Origin: Durusdinium trenchii
Lineage: Eukaryota; Sar; Dinophyceae; Suessiales; Symbiodiniaceae
DNA length: 64,000 bases
NCBI GenBank assembly: GCA_963970005.1
Contig: CAXAMN010021362.1
Span: 1,874,486 to 1,938,485, forward strand
Direction of reading: 5' to 3'
Part shown: positions 10,893 to 21,942 of the stretch, one piece after another
Layout of the letters: the number at the start of each line of letters is the position of its first letter
Numbering within the stretch: the stretch's first letter is position 1
Notes under the pieces: model-generated
What the model was told of the DNA's origin: nothing
The model's input: the letters and a program-made list of their open reading frames with translations, nothing else
Databases searched by the model: none
Made by a program: the position numbers and the translations under genes

Positions 10893-11274
10893 AGACGGGT
10901 CGTGTTTCGGATAGGGAGACCGGGAGACCGACCACCGTTTGAACGATCCGCCCTGGGTTTGGCGTCGGTAGACCGTGTAGACCCCGTGGTCGCTCCACGC
11001 TCCACGCTGTCCGTCCGATCCATCGGAGGTCGAACATCCAGTCACGGTCAAGGTCACGGTTGAAGAAAAAGGTCTGAAGATAAAGGTCCGCAACAAAGCA
11101 GGAATTGATAAAACATTGGAGGCGTTCTTCTGAACACACATTGGTCATGGTTGTTTCTTCGCCACGTGACTGCTCTGTGCTGCCGTCTAAGACGAAACTC
11201 ATCTCTGCCTGGGACGATGGATGTCGTCCAATTGCGAGGGAAAATGGAAGAGGGAATCATTTCATTGCACAAGC

Positions 11275-11342
11275 CTGGAGCTCTCATCGCTCATCGTATG
11301 ATATCAGATATCTAAGTCGGATGTCATACCCAGACGACCCTG
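11275..11342 (+). repeat. interspersed repeat, partner of 6341-6396
   Basis: Shares CTCATCGTATGATATCAGAT and AGTCGGATGTC with the inverted copy at 6.3 kb. It is followed by ACCCAGACG in both copies. Confidence 0.6.
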
Positions 11343-11539
11343 GACCGGGGGTCTGGAGTCGAACTCACTCACGAATCCGGTGAGTAGGCAACAACCCGAA
11401 TCGGGCCGGACTTCACGGACGGAGCGGCTGGGAACATCCCAAACCAGCGAAGAAAACGGTACACAAAGCGTTTTTGGGGATGCTCTTTGGAAGAATCAAA
11501 GGTATTCTGGGTCATCTTTGAGGACCTATTCTTGAGGAC

Positions 11540-11653
11540 CTATTCACATGCCACGTGTTTTTGTGCGCGTCAGGAGCTTCAGTACAGCGGTCTGGGACGT
11601 GTCCACAGCTTGCTGCGGTCCTCCACCAGAGTTCCAACTCCTTTTGGCCGAGA
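11540..11653 (-). CDS. candidate internal exon
   Basis: Between a CGCTTAG acceptor and a GTCCTC donor the frame encodes about 37 residues, including GQKELELWWRTAASCGHVPD. Trp, Cys and charged residues are unlike random sequence. Unknown function. Confidence 0.4.
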
Positions 11654-11901
11654 CTAAGCGATCCAGGTCACAAGCTCTTGAAAGGTCTCAAGGATGCACG
11701 TGCCATCCTCGGATGCCGGGCAGAAAACTGGACTTGCCCAGATCAGCACCCCTTAACAAACAGGCCTGGCTGTGTGTCTAGAACAACTTGGGAAACTCGA
11801 CGGCGACCATCGTTTTGCTTTCATCTTCTCACACCTTCTCTTATTCTCAAAGGTCTCTTCATTTTTTCGGTTGCTCGTCTCACCGAACCTATCCCACTTA
11901 C

Positions 11902-12003
11902 CCTTCCGAATTGGATTCCTGCCCCTTCCCCGCCAACACCCTCTCGCCGAGCATCCGAGGCCTCAGTGATGCTTCGGGGCACGACGCGGGGCTTCAGCAA
12001 CTC
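11902..12003 (-). CDS. candidate internal exon, 34 codons, phase 0
   Basis: The acceptor GCCGCAG|GAG and the canonical donor GTAAGT enclose exactly 34 codons with no stop, including ELLKPRVVPRSITEASDARR followed by a Gly-rich end. Both splice sites are among the best in the window. No family is recognised. Confidence 0.55.
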
Positions 12004-12089
12004 CTGCGGCGTGTTGGGGGTGCTTGTTCTTTTCTCAGTAACAAGAAGCTACGAACGGAGCAAAGGGCGCAAGGACGCTACGAACGGGG

Positions 12090-12212
12090 CTCCTGGCCTT
12101 ACTACTAGGAGCAAGAAGCTACTAGGTTGGAGGCCATCGCTACTAGGTTGGAGGCCTGTACTACTAGTAACAAGAAGCTACGAACGACGCTATTCGGTTG
12201 GAGGCCAAAGAA
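12090..12212 (+). repeat. mixed R1 and R2 interspersed repeats
   Basis: R2 copies (core CTACTAGTAACAAG, CTCCTGGCCTTACTACTAG) are interleaved with three R1 copies (AGGTTGGAGGCC). The two families therefore share an insertion neighbourhood. Confidence 0.8.
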
Positions 12213-12379
12213 AGAGCAACACACCGACACCGGGGCCGGCAGGGTAGGTGGCGAGAAGTGTCCGAGAATGGCTCGTGGGTGAAGTAGCGGGTGTTCTTGG
12301 GTATTGGGTATCGGTGTAAAGCACGCCATTGAACAGGAGCAATTTCTACGTAAACAGGAGCAAGTGTAGTCCCAAGTGT

Positions 12380-12553
12380 CCTTCCATGGCCCCTACAGCA
12401 CTAACACTTGCCTCTTTGCGAATTTGGCACAAGGTTTGCCTGGGATGGGCTGCTGCAGCAGCCATCTGGTTAATTGTCTTGCCCAGTTTTCCAGGGTCAG
12501 CTCTATAGCTGTCTGTTTCTCTGTTCTCATCATCAGCCGCCAAGAATCTCGCC
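12380..12553 (-). CDS. candidate exon, acidic then Ala-rich
   Basis: A pyrimidine tract and CTCCAG|G acceptor at 12553 lead into FLAADDENRETDSYRADPGK and then an alanine run. The frame stays open to 12346. Several GT donors could end it (for example GTAGGG near 12390). This is one of the clearer exons. No domain is recognised. Confidence 0.5.
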
Positions 12554-12654
12554 CTGGAGTCTAGAAAAAACATGAAAAAACAGTACTCATTGTGGCCATG
12601 CTCTTAGCCTACTTTTGGATCTTTTGGCATTCTGAGAGCACCAGAACTTGGTGT

Positions 12655-12760
12655 GTTTGCCCTGCAGTGTGTGGCTTTGGTGTATCTGGTCGCTGCGAGG
12701 CGTCCCTCGTCCCTCGCCTCGGGAATGCTGTCAGCGGAGGCAGAGGGATCTTCACGCTGC
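12655..12760 (-). CDS. candidate exon
   Basis: The acceptor GCTGCAG|GC opens the frame QREDPSASADSIPEARDEGR, a charged Ser/Ala/Glu-rich peptide. The downstream end is not fixed. A second minus frame through the same bases is also open. Confidence 0.4.
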
Positions 12761-13539
12761 CTGCAGCGGCAAACATGGTCGAACCGGGCGACGAACGGAA
12801 CCCCTCCATTTGAACGGAACTGCAAAGACATCTTGTGCCCGATTGACCCATGTTTCCCCAAACCAGCCTTCTCCATTTACCATTCACCATTAAGATCTAT
12901 AGATTTGAAAAGAATTGAGAAGATCACAGGTGGGATTGGGTTGTCCAATGAGAAGATGCCTAAAAGTGTTCAGAACGCGGACACCTGCCAGGTCTGATGT
13001 GGTTTGGGATGTCTCATTCTCCGTTCTGCCAGGCATGCGCAAAAAGACACTTGAAACGACCATCCTGTTGGGGTGCCCTGTCTGGAAGCCATCCAGGTCG
13101 TGTGGGGTAGCCAGGACACCCCGATGGTCGGATGGTCTGGCTTTCGTTTTGCCAGCAGAAAGCGACATTCTTCTCATCTAGCGATGGCGGTGTTGCTTGC
13201 CGCCACCGGATGACTCTCCCGTCTCCGTCTCCAGGCACCGTCAGAGGAGTCAAGTCCGCATGGATGTCAGCCTGGAAGTTCCATCGTCCCAGTCGACAGA
13301 AGAACTGGATGGAACTTCAGTGTCCCAACTATTTGTGATGTGACACATGTTCATCGTGTGTTCCAACGGATGGTGTTCTAACCATGTTCTAACCGGGAAC
13401 GTCCAAAACATCCACTTGACACATGTCGCCACATCGCCGCCCGAATCCGCCCGACGCATCGGATGTGGACGGAACGTCCGTGTGTGACCTGTGGACGGAA
13501 CGTCCGTGGTGCCCAGTACCCCGGCAGCCATCCGAAAGC

Positions 13540-13745
13540 CGCGGCAGTGCAGTAAACGCGCCCTACCCCAAATCCCGCAAAAGGGACACTGCAGGCGCTT
13601 CAGAAGTTGCTTCACTGTCAGACCATCGAAAAGCATCAACGTTCCGCTCGGTTCCGCGCTGCGAAGCCCAGCGACTCCGGATCTTCTTTGAAGACGATCA
13701 AGTGATAGGGCTCCACCTCGAAAGGGACGCAACGTGAGGATGTGA
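13540..13745 (-). CDS. candidate exon or exon pair with frame change
   Basis: The upper part encodes VPFEVEPYHLIVFKEDPESL and reaches a stop near 13648. Immediately after it a second frame encodes LMLFDGLTVKQLLKRLQCPF. Both halves look coding and abut without an obvious intron, so either a one-base frameshift or a short unrecognised intron separates them. Confidence 0.4.
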
Positions 13746-13784
13746 TTGAAGAGAAGAATAGGTTAGGTTCGCAAATGCACCAGC

Positions 13785-13877
13785 AGTCACAAAGGGGTAC
13801 TATCCATGGAGGTTCGGGGTGCCCCTGTCACATCCACTCACTGGATGGGACGTTTCACACCACCCCGTCTTGTGACT
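13785..13877 (+). mobile_element. short TIR element, family B
   Basis: Starts AGTCACAAAGGGGT and ends in the inverted ACCACCCC...TTGTGACT. It matches 46017-46097, including the internal GGAGGTTCGGGGTGCCC and TCCACTCACT. It is noncoding. Confidence 0.7.
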
Positions 13878-14049
13878 CCTGGCAAATGAATGTTCCAAGA
13901 TTATGAGCTTTTAGAAGAATCTATGCAGCTGTTCGCTCCTGGTCGTGGAGCGAACCTGCAAGAGATGGCCGGTTCGCTCAAACCACCACTTCCGATCACT
14001 ACATTGGAAGTCGATGGCGAAGGTCGCAACATCAAATCTCCAATCCAAC

Positions 14050-14103
14050 AAGAAGCTATTAGTAACAAGTGCCTTACTAGTAGTAACAAGTGCCTTACTA
14101 CGA
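14050..14103 (+). repeat. interspersed repeat R2
   Basis: Two copies of TAGTAACAAGTGCCTTACTA. Confidence 0.75.
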
Positions 14104-14284
14104 TTGACTTCACTTCCTGAAACGTTCAGTCACGAACGGCCCGACGTGTCTTTTTCAGAAAGGTATGCACTACAGGCCCCGTTTCTTTCTCTTTTCTTTC
14201 GACCTGTGCAGTTGTCGAAAACCACCGTTTCGCTGGTCTTTCCAAACGAAACCACGCACCACGCGACCCCGAGGGGTGCCTCAC

Positions 14285-14471
14285 CCCACGAAGCGCTCCT
14301 CTCTCGTCTCGAACGCCCGCTGGGGCCCCCGGACAGAGCCAAAGAGGTCCTGCACCAGCACGTGGCACACATCCAGCCCCCGAGAGGCGCCATACTTGCC
14401 TCGGTGTGACGACCAGGACGTGGGAGGGTGGATCAGAGGCGGGACGGCTTTCTTCGGCCCCCGGCATTCTT
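14285..14471 (-). CDS. candidate internal exon, about 62 codons
   Basis: Runs from a GCGCTTCAG acceptor to a GTGAGG donor. The frame is very G/C-rich in third position and encodes KYGASRGLDVCHVLVQDLFG followed by PQRAFETREERF. A plus-strand frame is also open, but it lacks the paired splice signals. No family is recognised. Confidence 0.5.
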
Positions 14472-14702
14472 CTGAAGCGCCGAGATGACATGGAAAAGAT
14501 CTGAAGAAAGTGAAGTTATATGTTTACATATGTTTACTACTACAGTATAGTCCTTTTTTGTGTTGTTTGTTCGATAAACGCCAGGGATATGTACAGAAGC
14601 AGCCCTTGAAGGGTTGATGGTGGAAGTCTCATTGCTCTGGATGGACACTGGTGGTTTGACCGCGGTATAGGTGAGTTTCGAGACAGAGGAACCATCTCCC
14701 TA

Positions 14703-14815
14703 AAATTCCTGGCCCACCATTGGTTTCATGGCCTAGTCCTCCCAAACAACCATTGCTTTGCTCAAGATGCTACAAAACCAGGTCGTTCCCATTCTTGTAA
14801 TTAACGGTTTAAAGT
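14703..14815 (-). mobile_element. R3 MITE-like element, diverged copy
   Basis: Contains CTACAAAACCAGGTCGTTCC and a TAATTAACGG block corresponding to the TTAAAATGG region of other R3 copies. Diverged, with uncertain ends. Confidence 0.5.
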
Positions 14816-15204
14816 CCGTCCCGGCGACCGTGGACTGTGACACAGGGTGTTCGTCTTGTGCAGACGGAGATGGGATTGGGCCATCGAGTCGTCTGTGTCA
14901 TCTCATACCCTCCATCCAACAAACATGGCAGTGGATTATGGCCCCTTGGAAGACTGTTTTCCTCTATGAATAGGTGGTTTTTCCACTTCCATGATTGTTT
15001 CAGGGAGGGTATCTCTCAGATGGTCATATCTTAGACGAGCGCAGCGTTCGTATAAGATCGATGATTCACTTCATCAACTTCATCAACGAATGTCGAATGT
15101 TGACGGTGGATTCCTGCGGCCACCCCTCTGAAATTGGTGCATCGAAACACCATCGAAACACCATCGGACGTTCCGGACGATTCCCTTTCCTTCGTTTGCC
15201 CCGT

Positions 15205-15262
15205 TCGTAGCGTCCGATCGCTCCTAGTAGCGATGCCAGGAGCCCCTAGTAGCTTCTTGTTC
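15205..15262 (-). repeat. interspersed repeat R2, reverse orientation
   Basis: The reverse complement of the R2 core: CTCCTAGTAGCGATGCCAGG followed by CCCTAGTAGCTTCTTGTTCC. Confidence 0.75.
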
Positions 15263-15308
15263 CGCAAAAACTCCCAAAAGGCAAGGCACTGCGCAAATGA
15301 ATCCTCAC

Positions 15309-15371
15309 ACAGGGTGGCGCACTCTGGCAACTGTCGGCCTGGCTGGACTTCTCCACAAACTTCACAAACTC
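15309..15371 (-). CDS. candidate internal exon, 21 codons
   Basis: ACTTCAG|GAG to GTGAGG encloses exactly 21 codons, read as FVKFVEKSSQADSCQSAPPC after a first Glu. Phase is 0 at both ends. The exon is short, but both sites are good. Confidence 0.45.
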
Positions 15372-15427
15372 CTGAAGTAAGATGGACATGGACTTGGGGA
15401 TATTTAAAAAGCTCCTCAACAATACAA

Positions 15428-15456
15428 TCCATCCATCCATCCATCCATCCATCCAC
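15428..15456 (+). repeat. ATCC microsatellite
   Basis: (CATC)n of about seven units. Confidence 0.9.
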
Positions 15457-15940
15457 ATACATTATACAAATAACAACAATATTATTCCTTGGCTTGAGAT
15501 GATCATTGGATTCAACTCGTTTGCCCAATTGGCAGGTGCATCACAAGTGCCCAAAACATCCACACACTGTCGCACGCGGACAACGGTGCGCCGCATGAAG
15601 AGATCTACCCTGTGGAAGCCGAAAGCCATGGCTTGCTTCCTTCTAAATCCAAAAAAGATCCGAGAGCACAGCCAGTTTTTGCCCCACATGTAACATCTGC
15701 GTGCTCATTATATACAAGGTATAGAACCATGTGGGACACATACTTGCCCCCCACTTTGACCTGTGCTACTTCAGAAAAAGGAAGTACGATGCAACCTGAA
15801 GCAGTATGAAGACTCAGCAAGCTCAACCAACTGCTGCAACGCTCGCAGACCAAAGTCCCCTTCTCAGCAACTTCCGTCGGAATCAACGGGCCTTTCCCTC
15901 AATGCCAAGTGCTGTGCAAGGAGTGGAGGCTGCGTTTGTC

Positions 15941-16085
15941 TCACAGAACACAAGGCCACTGGGGCCCCAGTCGACCTATCGTGGAAGGTGTGGTGTCCCT
16001 GACCCAGTCCTCCTCGGCCTTCTTGTCTGAGAGCAAGGAGAGGAAGGATGTCCTTATATGCAGAATGACGACGGTACAGTAAAAG
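15941..16085 (-). CDS. candidate exon with hydrophobic segment
   Basis: After a TTTGCAG acceptor the frame reads SFYCTVVILHIRTSFLSLLS, a likely membrane segment, then DKKAEEDWVRDTT and a stop at 15941. An internal CTCTCAG acceptor with a strong pyrimidine tract could instead start the exon at DKKAEED. No family is recognised. Confidence 0.4.
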
Positions 16086-16871
16086 CTGCAAATTGCTGGT
16101 GGAACACTGAAAACCAGGGGAGACTTTGGAGCTCTACTTTCGACTGTGGCATATTTGAGGGTCCGTTTTCGCCCACTAGTTCATAAAAAGGAAGAAGGAA
16201 GAACAAAAAACAAAAAGAACAAAGAAGAACAGCAAGACATAAATAGAGAAAGAACAAGAAAAGGGCTCAAAAGATGCAGAAAAAAGAGAACGACGGACGG
16301 AATAAAGTCCTGTCTTTCCCTACATAGCTTGCCTTTCCAAATACCACTCATTTCCCAAGATTTTTATCACTGAGACTGAATGACCCTGATCTATACAACA
16401 CAAGTGAGCCCGGGTAATCCTTAAGACGTCTGAAGATCAGAACAACAGTTACCATCTCTCTTCAGCTTGACTGACGTACCTCATCGAGAGTATAGACACG
16501 CAGAAATGCCGCATCAATTCCTTTTGAACCAGGACACCACATACACAAAGACACTGCTACTTGGAACCACCCTGCTCGTGGTCTCCATGCTGGAACTTTT
16601 CGAACGATATGATGACACGTGTGCACACAGCTATAAAGTTTGACCTTTGTCGTGTCAGGCCCTTATAGGTTGGAAAAAAAGACAAGGATTCTTTCGGAAT
16701 TCCTTAGAAGCCCCCCAAAAGGGTACATCAACATATTGTCAAACTCATCGGCTGGCAGGGTTTTCATGGCCTGCACTGCAGGTTGCAATCGACTCTAGCG
16801 TGTTCAGTGTATTCTGTTCTTTCCGGCCATTCTTGGTGTTCTTTCTTGGTGGGATGCCTTTTGCTTCAGTG

Positions 16872-17138
16872 TCAAAAACCACAACCCCCTGGCCCGGCCC
16901 TTCCTCCAGCTGGGCCCCCGTTCCCAGACATTTGCTCGGCGGTAGTGAAGTCGGTCAGGCACTGCGGCTCCCCGTGGATGTGGAAGTGACTATCGATCAG
17001 GACGTCCCCGTCGCTGATGGCCGTCAGCATCCGGCGGAAGCCTTCCACCATGGAATTGGCATCCAGCAACTTCTGGATGAACCTCCGGCATGTTTCGACC
17101 CACCGGTTGCGATGAATGTTTGGTCGCCGGGTGTCGGT
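16872..17138 (-). CDS. candidate exon, clear codon bias
   Basis: The minus frame includes NRWVETCRRFIQKLLDANSM and ISDGDVLIDSHFHIHGEPQC, with almost every third base G or C. The end after EQMSGN is Gly/Pro-rich and probably intronic. The HFHIH and Cys residues suggest a folded domain, but I do not recognise it. Confidence 0.5.
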   Translation of the reverse strand, partial: TDTRRPNIHRNRWVETCRRFIQKLLDANSMVEGFRRMLTAISDGDVLIDSHFHIHGEPQCLTDFTTAEQMSGNGGPAGGRAGPGGCGF

Positions 17139-17324
17139 CTAGGTGTTTTCTTGCGGTGTACGGACTCTAATTATTATGAAGGATCACCAGTGTATTCTGG
17201 ATGAACATGGATGAACCTTTTTGGATCAGCTCATCAGCTGTGGATTGATGAGATGAACCGGGTGAATTGAAGGATCATATGAAGATATATGACGCAAATT
17301 CTGGTGGGCACATCCCAGGGTGGT

Positions 17325-17520
17325 GGCTGGAGCAATCTGTAGGTGAAGAGCTTGGAGGAATCCCCGAAGCGAAGCGAATCTGAAAGGTTCAACTTCGGAC
17401 AGTTGCCACATGAGTTCCCAGCCTTCTGCCAGTGTGCTCAGCGCAGCAGGCCACAATGACCTGGCTCTTCCAGGCGAGTTTCGCAGGCAACGCAGTCTAC
17501 GCAGGTACCCTGTCCTGAAG
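17325..17520 (-). CDS. candidate exon
   Basis: The frame contains ALSTLAEGWELMWQLSEVEP and FRFASLRGFLQALHLQ, with good third-position bias. A CTTCAG|GACAGG acceptor lies at its start. A competing frame across the 5' part gives CVDCVACETRLEEPGHCG, so the frame of the first third is uncertain. Confidence 0.4.
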
Positions 17521-17719
17521 ACCGAACTGGGTCGTGTCCTCGGACAGCATGTAGACTGTAGACCCTTGAGGACCATACACACCCCCATTTGAAGTGGAGG
17601 TGTTCCTCTTCATATGGGGGAGGGGGGGAGGTTATGGTCCTCAACAGTCTACATGACGACAGCCTTGACCGAACTGAGTCGCTGAACCTTTGTGACTCGC
17701 GACCGCCTGCCTCGTGGTG

Positions 17720-17743
17720 GGTGTTCTCGCGCGCGCGCGCGCG
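17720..17743 (+). repeat. (CG)n tract
   Basis: Alternating CGCGCGCGCGCGCG. Confidence 0.9.
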
Positions 17744-17832
17744 TCGCCGACCTAGGCCCTTGAGGTCTGAAAGCCTCGATCCTCCGAAACCTGTACCCGT
17801 CCGTTGGAGCACTTTTCCACTGGTTGATCTGG

Positions 17833-17977
17833 TTTAGTGTAAAACCCTTAGTGAAACAATGGTTGTTCCGTAAAGGCTATTAAAACAATGGTGGTTCGAC
17901 TTCTAGGGGTTTTGTAGTGTAAAACCCTTATACTAAAAGAGCTATCTCAATCAATGATGGGCCACGACTTGTAGGGT
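17833..17977 (+). mobile_element. R3 MITE-like element
   Basis: Contains two AGTGTAAAACCCTTA blocks, GTTCCGTAAAGGCTATTAAA and CCACGACTTGTAGGGTTTCC. The last two blocks are shared with 37865-37952. Confidence 0.65.
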
Positions 17978-18464
17978 TTCCGAACCTTCGATCCTCCATG
18001 ATGGTGTTTTGAGCCCCACCACGGGTCGCCGTTGCAACGTCCAGTATCCACAGCAAAGGAGAGGTCAAAAGCACTATAGGACCTTCCCAGTGACAGTGGC
18101 TGAGGTCACTCCTGAAAAGGTCACTGGGAAGTACTGGGAGGTCCTGGCAACGAGTTTTTGGCCAAGTCGCGTAGAGCAGAAGAGCGTAGAGATATCTGCT
18201 CATGGCTTCTCTGGTCCTCGGTCGTGCTGGTCGCATGCGACTCGACAGTTTCCCAAAAAGAGGGTTCTTTCCCATGAGGCACAGAACCATGAGGATCCCT
18301 TCCCTAAGAACCCAGTGTTTTGCGGATCTGATGCCATTGGCTATCTTTGGAGCCCGAACGTTCTTAGTGAAAAACAACACCCAAACGAAACCACACCGAG
18401 TCAGTCGACCCCGAGTCCGTGCTTCACGACCTCTGCCCCCTCCCCCACGGGTCACGTCCAAGGC

Positions 18465-18665
18465 TCATTTCGCCGCCCATGGACGAGAAGGTCCAGGCGT
18501 CCAAGCCAAAAACACAGACACCTCGGAGGCGACGCGGCGACGCGTCTTCGAAGCCGCCGGTCGGCCGACGGCCAGGCTTTCACTCAACTGGCGGCCCATC
18601 CGACCTTCTCGCACCGCACCTTGCGCTGCCAAGGCGCCCAAGGGAATCGTGAGCCAAGTATCAAC
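18465..18665 (-). CDS. candidate exon, strand uncertain
   Basis: The minus frame reads GRQLSESLAVGRPAASKTRR and ends WAAK stop. A plus frame (AKNTDTSEATRRRVFEAAGR) and another minus frame (RKVRCEKVGWAA after a GGCAG acceptor) are equally open. The island is probably coding, but the frame is not settled. Confidence 0.3.
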   Translation of the reverse strand, partial: VDTWLTIPLGALAAQGAVREGRMGRQLSESLAVGRPAASKTRRRVASEVSVFLAWTPGPSRPWAAK

Positions 18666-19846
18666 AAACACCTCACCACGCGGGACGAAGCACAGCGGTG
18701 TTCCCGTGGGGGAAGCCGTGGCTGGCCCGTTGCCGGAAATGGTACACCGTGGTAAAAACCCAAAAAGCTGGTCAAAAAGGGGAACATATCCGTTTTGTTT
18801 GCCAAAACTTCCTGCACGTATATAGTACCTGAGTGGCGTTTCCAAGACAACCCAGAATTCAACTTCGAAGCAGCCTTTGGAGATCACCCCCTGGGCTTTT
18901 GTGGCGAATCCAAATGTTGAAGCACTTCTCCAGGTCGAGATGGCGACGGCTGGGTGGCATCACGTGAGCGCCACAGAGTGTCACAGAGTGTTCAGTTTTG
19001 CACCCACCCAGACGCTCCTGACCCCTCATATGCAGGGGTCGGACCCTCATATGGAGGGGTCTGGACCCTCAAATCCCTATGGTTTTGAGGGACCAAGGGC
19101 TGTTTGGAGCGTCTGGGCAGAAAATAAGCCATCATGGTAACGATGCACCTGACGTTTTTTGCGCATCCGACCATCTGAAAGGCTCCAAAGAAATCGGCTG
19201 TGTCTGCTCGTATGTATCAGCTCATAATTTGCTGTCCAATGACACCATTCACTTGTAACAAAGGTCGAGTTGAAGAACAGCGCATGTATGTCATTCCATG
19301 GGAGAACTGGCAGGAATCGGCAGGAAAAGCTGAGATTGAGATAGGATTTGTGTCTTCTGGAGACATTTGTTGAATTCAACTTTCATGTTGGAAAAACATG
19401 AAGTGATAGAGTCACAATATGGGTCCCACACAACAAACACCGACAACACAGCTAGGGCCATGCGGCCGTTGCCATTGTGAAAGCTAGGGCCATGTTGTGC
19501 ATCTGGCACACGGCAACATGCGGGGAAGGGGTTGGCTTGGGATAATCGACCAGTAGAATCAGTAGAAAGCTGTTCTGAAAGTGAACATGAACTTTTACAT
19601 CGAAGTAATCTTTACTTGGTTCTTTTTGATTCTACGTCTGCTACCCTGTGGAAACGAATGTGACCCCAAAAATGGAACCTCTGCCAAAACGTGGGAGCAT
19701 TGCCTTGTTGGTTGACACGACACCGGCAGAATCCTTTGGTCAGCTCGGCTACAAAAGCCCGGCAAATTCCAGTCGATGGTCATCCCGAACGTGTTTTACG
19801 CTGGATTTTGCATCATGGGTATATTACTATAGTACTTGGTATATGA

Positions 19847-19917
19847 CTATAGGACTTTTCTACGGATTTTTGCTAAAAACCAGGTCAACCGAACTCTTTG
19901 AATGGTCGATCGCAAGG
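19847..19917 (-). mobile_element. R3 MITE-like element, diverged copy
   Basis: AAAACCAGGTCAACC followed by TTGAATGGTCGATCGCAAGG matches the terminal block of the R3 family. Confidence 0.5.
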
Positions 19918-20284
19918 CAAATGAGAAAATGCCGTTTCTTCGTACAACCAACCATTAGGAATCTCAGCGACCGTGCCCTGCCAGCTACGACCAGCTACTC
20001 CTATGTCCTATGTCCGACGGGACGCCTTGCATGGCTCAGCGAAGGCGTCCCGTAGGTCAGACTTAAATGGATGTGTCAACAGTTCCAACCACTTGTCAAG
20101 TGATGGGAAGAAATAGAGCCCTTCCTTTTCAGCAACCAAGATTTGACACAAAATCCCAGGACCACCTGGTCGACGTCGCCGAAGCTTCCCCGTCCATCGG
20201 AGACGTCCCCCGTTCTCAGTGTCTTGGGATCACAGATCACATGAGATCAGCGCTGATCAGCTGAATCCGTCGTGCCTGACTCAC

Positions 20285-20505
20285 TGCGTAGTGCTCTAAA
20301 TTGGGGCACGTCCAAATCTTGAAGAGCAGCACCTTAAGCTCACCCGAGCCCCCGCGACACGCGGGCGCGAACGGCGCCGGCGCTCGCCGGGACTCGGCGA
20401 AACCCGTTCCATGGCACGAGTTTCCAGTGAATCGAAGCTCCTCCCACTCCTTGGGGTCCGTCCCATTCCGTAACAGATGATGGTTCAGTCGCAGGCCCTT
20501 TTGCT
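20285..20505 (-). CDS. candidate internal exon, about 73 codons
   Basis: Opens at TTGTTACAG and closes at a canonical GTGAGT donor. It contains LRLNHHLLRNGTDPKEWEEL, a central Pro/Ala/Arg segment and LLFKIWTCPNLEHYA. Third positions are strongly G/C. This is one of the best exons in the window. No domain is recognised. Confidence 0.55.
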
Positions 20506-20555
20506 CTGTAACAAGATCATTCATGACCGATTGCGGTCCTGGGACGCCCCCCTAC

Positions 20556-20690
20556 CAGGCCCACCCATCGTTGCTCAGACTCCAAACACTTCGGCCGTGT
20601 CGTCGTGACCCGCCCAGAAGGCTGGTCGCGAAGGTGGTCGCCCGTCCAGTTCGCAGCTTTTTGGGCGAGACGAAGGTGTGACACCGAAAA
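20556..20690 (-). CDS. candidate exon upstream of 20285-20505
   Basis: The frame includes HLRLAQKAANWTGDHLRDQP and ends at CTG|GTAGGG. Only 50 bp separate it from the next exon, so if both are right the intron is unusually short. The start is not fixed. Confidence 0.45.
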
Positions 20691-20777
20691 GCACCATTTC
20701 GGAGGAAAAAGACTTGGTGTCACACGAGAAGCTCATTCTCGCATGCTCATTTTAATTTTGAGTGGATATCTTAAGAC

Positions 20778-20893
20778 GAAAGTGCAGGTGGAGCACCTTC
20801 CCGTTGGGGGAAACGATCTCGGTCTCCGAGCGACAGGTCTCGCCCGGGCCGTGGCACAAGTACCCGCAATGAAGCGACGAGAGTCCCGTCAAG
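20778..20893 (-). CDS. candidate internal exon, Cys-rich
   Basis: Between a TGTTTCAG acceptor and a GTCTTA donor the frame reads SLHCGYLCHGPGETCRSETE followed by IVSPNGKVLHLHF. The four closely spaced cysteines suggest an extracytoplasmic or metal-binding loop. This is inference only. Confidence 0.4.
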
Positions 20894-21113
20894 CTGAAAC
20901 ATCTGACAGATCCATCTCTCCAGACAAGTACATACTTATTGATTTCACCCCACCGCGCGCAGAGCCACAACTTGACAGTTGGAGACCAAAGAGTCATGGC
21001 CTGAGGACCTTTCCCGGTTGATCTTAGGATCTACATGTGAATGTGAGGGCAAACATTTCAGCAGGCCTTCGGTGACTTCATCAACCAGGTGACCCATCCC
21101 ACACAGGACACAT

Positions 21114-21208
21114 GGGACTGCCATGTCGGACTGAACAACGAAACGGCCAGGGGTGGGTGGTGTCGGCCAGGGGGGATCAATGGGGGCGGCCGTGCGACAT
21201 GGCAGTCC
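21114..21208 (+). mobile_element. short TIR element, family A
   Basis: GGGACTGCCATGTCGG at the left end and CGACATGGCAGTCC at the right. It is homologous in opposite orientation to 10813-10892. Confidence 0.7.
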
Positions 21209-21942
21209 GCAGGTCGTGTCTGGGCACCGTCCAGGTCGGTACCGAGCGGCCAGGTAGGCAGAGATGGCCGCAGGTCGAACGGCCGAGCGCTTGCGCTTCT
21301 CCACGCCCCAAGTGACCTGAGAAAAAAAACCGGTCGGGAAACGAGGAGCGGCAGAAAAGGGAAACGAGGAGCACAGCCGGTTTTTTCACGAAAAAAGCAG
21401 CCGGTTTTTTCCGTTCGGATCGGATGAATCGAAGAATGAAGTGGTGTCCTTTAGGCGATGTTGTGATCCCAGCCTTGGGAAGCTGAGTGGCACACGAATC
21501 AGGGCAAAAAAGAGTCCGAATCTGTTTCATGTGACCTATGATCCTATGATCCTATGATCATCACACAGCGCCATAGAGGTGCACAGCGCCTATGTCCACC
21601 GGCGCCGCGCGTGCACTGAGTCGGTGGAGTGCACTGTCGTCTCTGTCTTTGTGAAGTCTTTCAGTATGTGCACATTGGTACCATGTACAAACCAAAGTCG
21701 TATACATGGTATAAGTCTTTGAGACTGTAATACAAAGTCTTTGTATCAGTTTACAAACCATAGTCTCAAAGTTTAAGTCTCAGTATTTGCACATTGTTCT
21801 GTATTCTTTATTGATTATGGTACCAGCCGGCTGGTCTGTTTTGAAGTCTAGACCTGTGCAATACCCCAGGCCTCACAGAATGTTTCTTTGGTAGCTGTTG
21901 GTTTGGATTTACAACACGTGAAACTTGCTTTGGTCACATAAC

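Noticed and set aside
11555..12247. 230-codon plus-strand ORF
   Set aside because: Its 3' half is R1/R2 repeat reading, and minus-strand exons with good splice signals (11540-11653, 11902-12003) cover the rest.
18009..18755. 248-codon plus-strand ORF
   Set aside because: Uneven composition, and two plus frames and several minus frames are equally open; only the 18465-18665 island looks coding.
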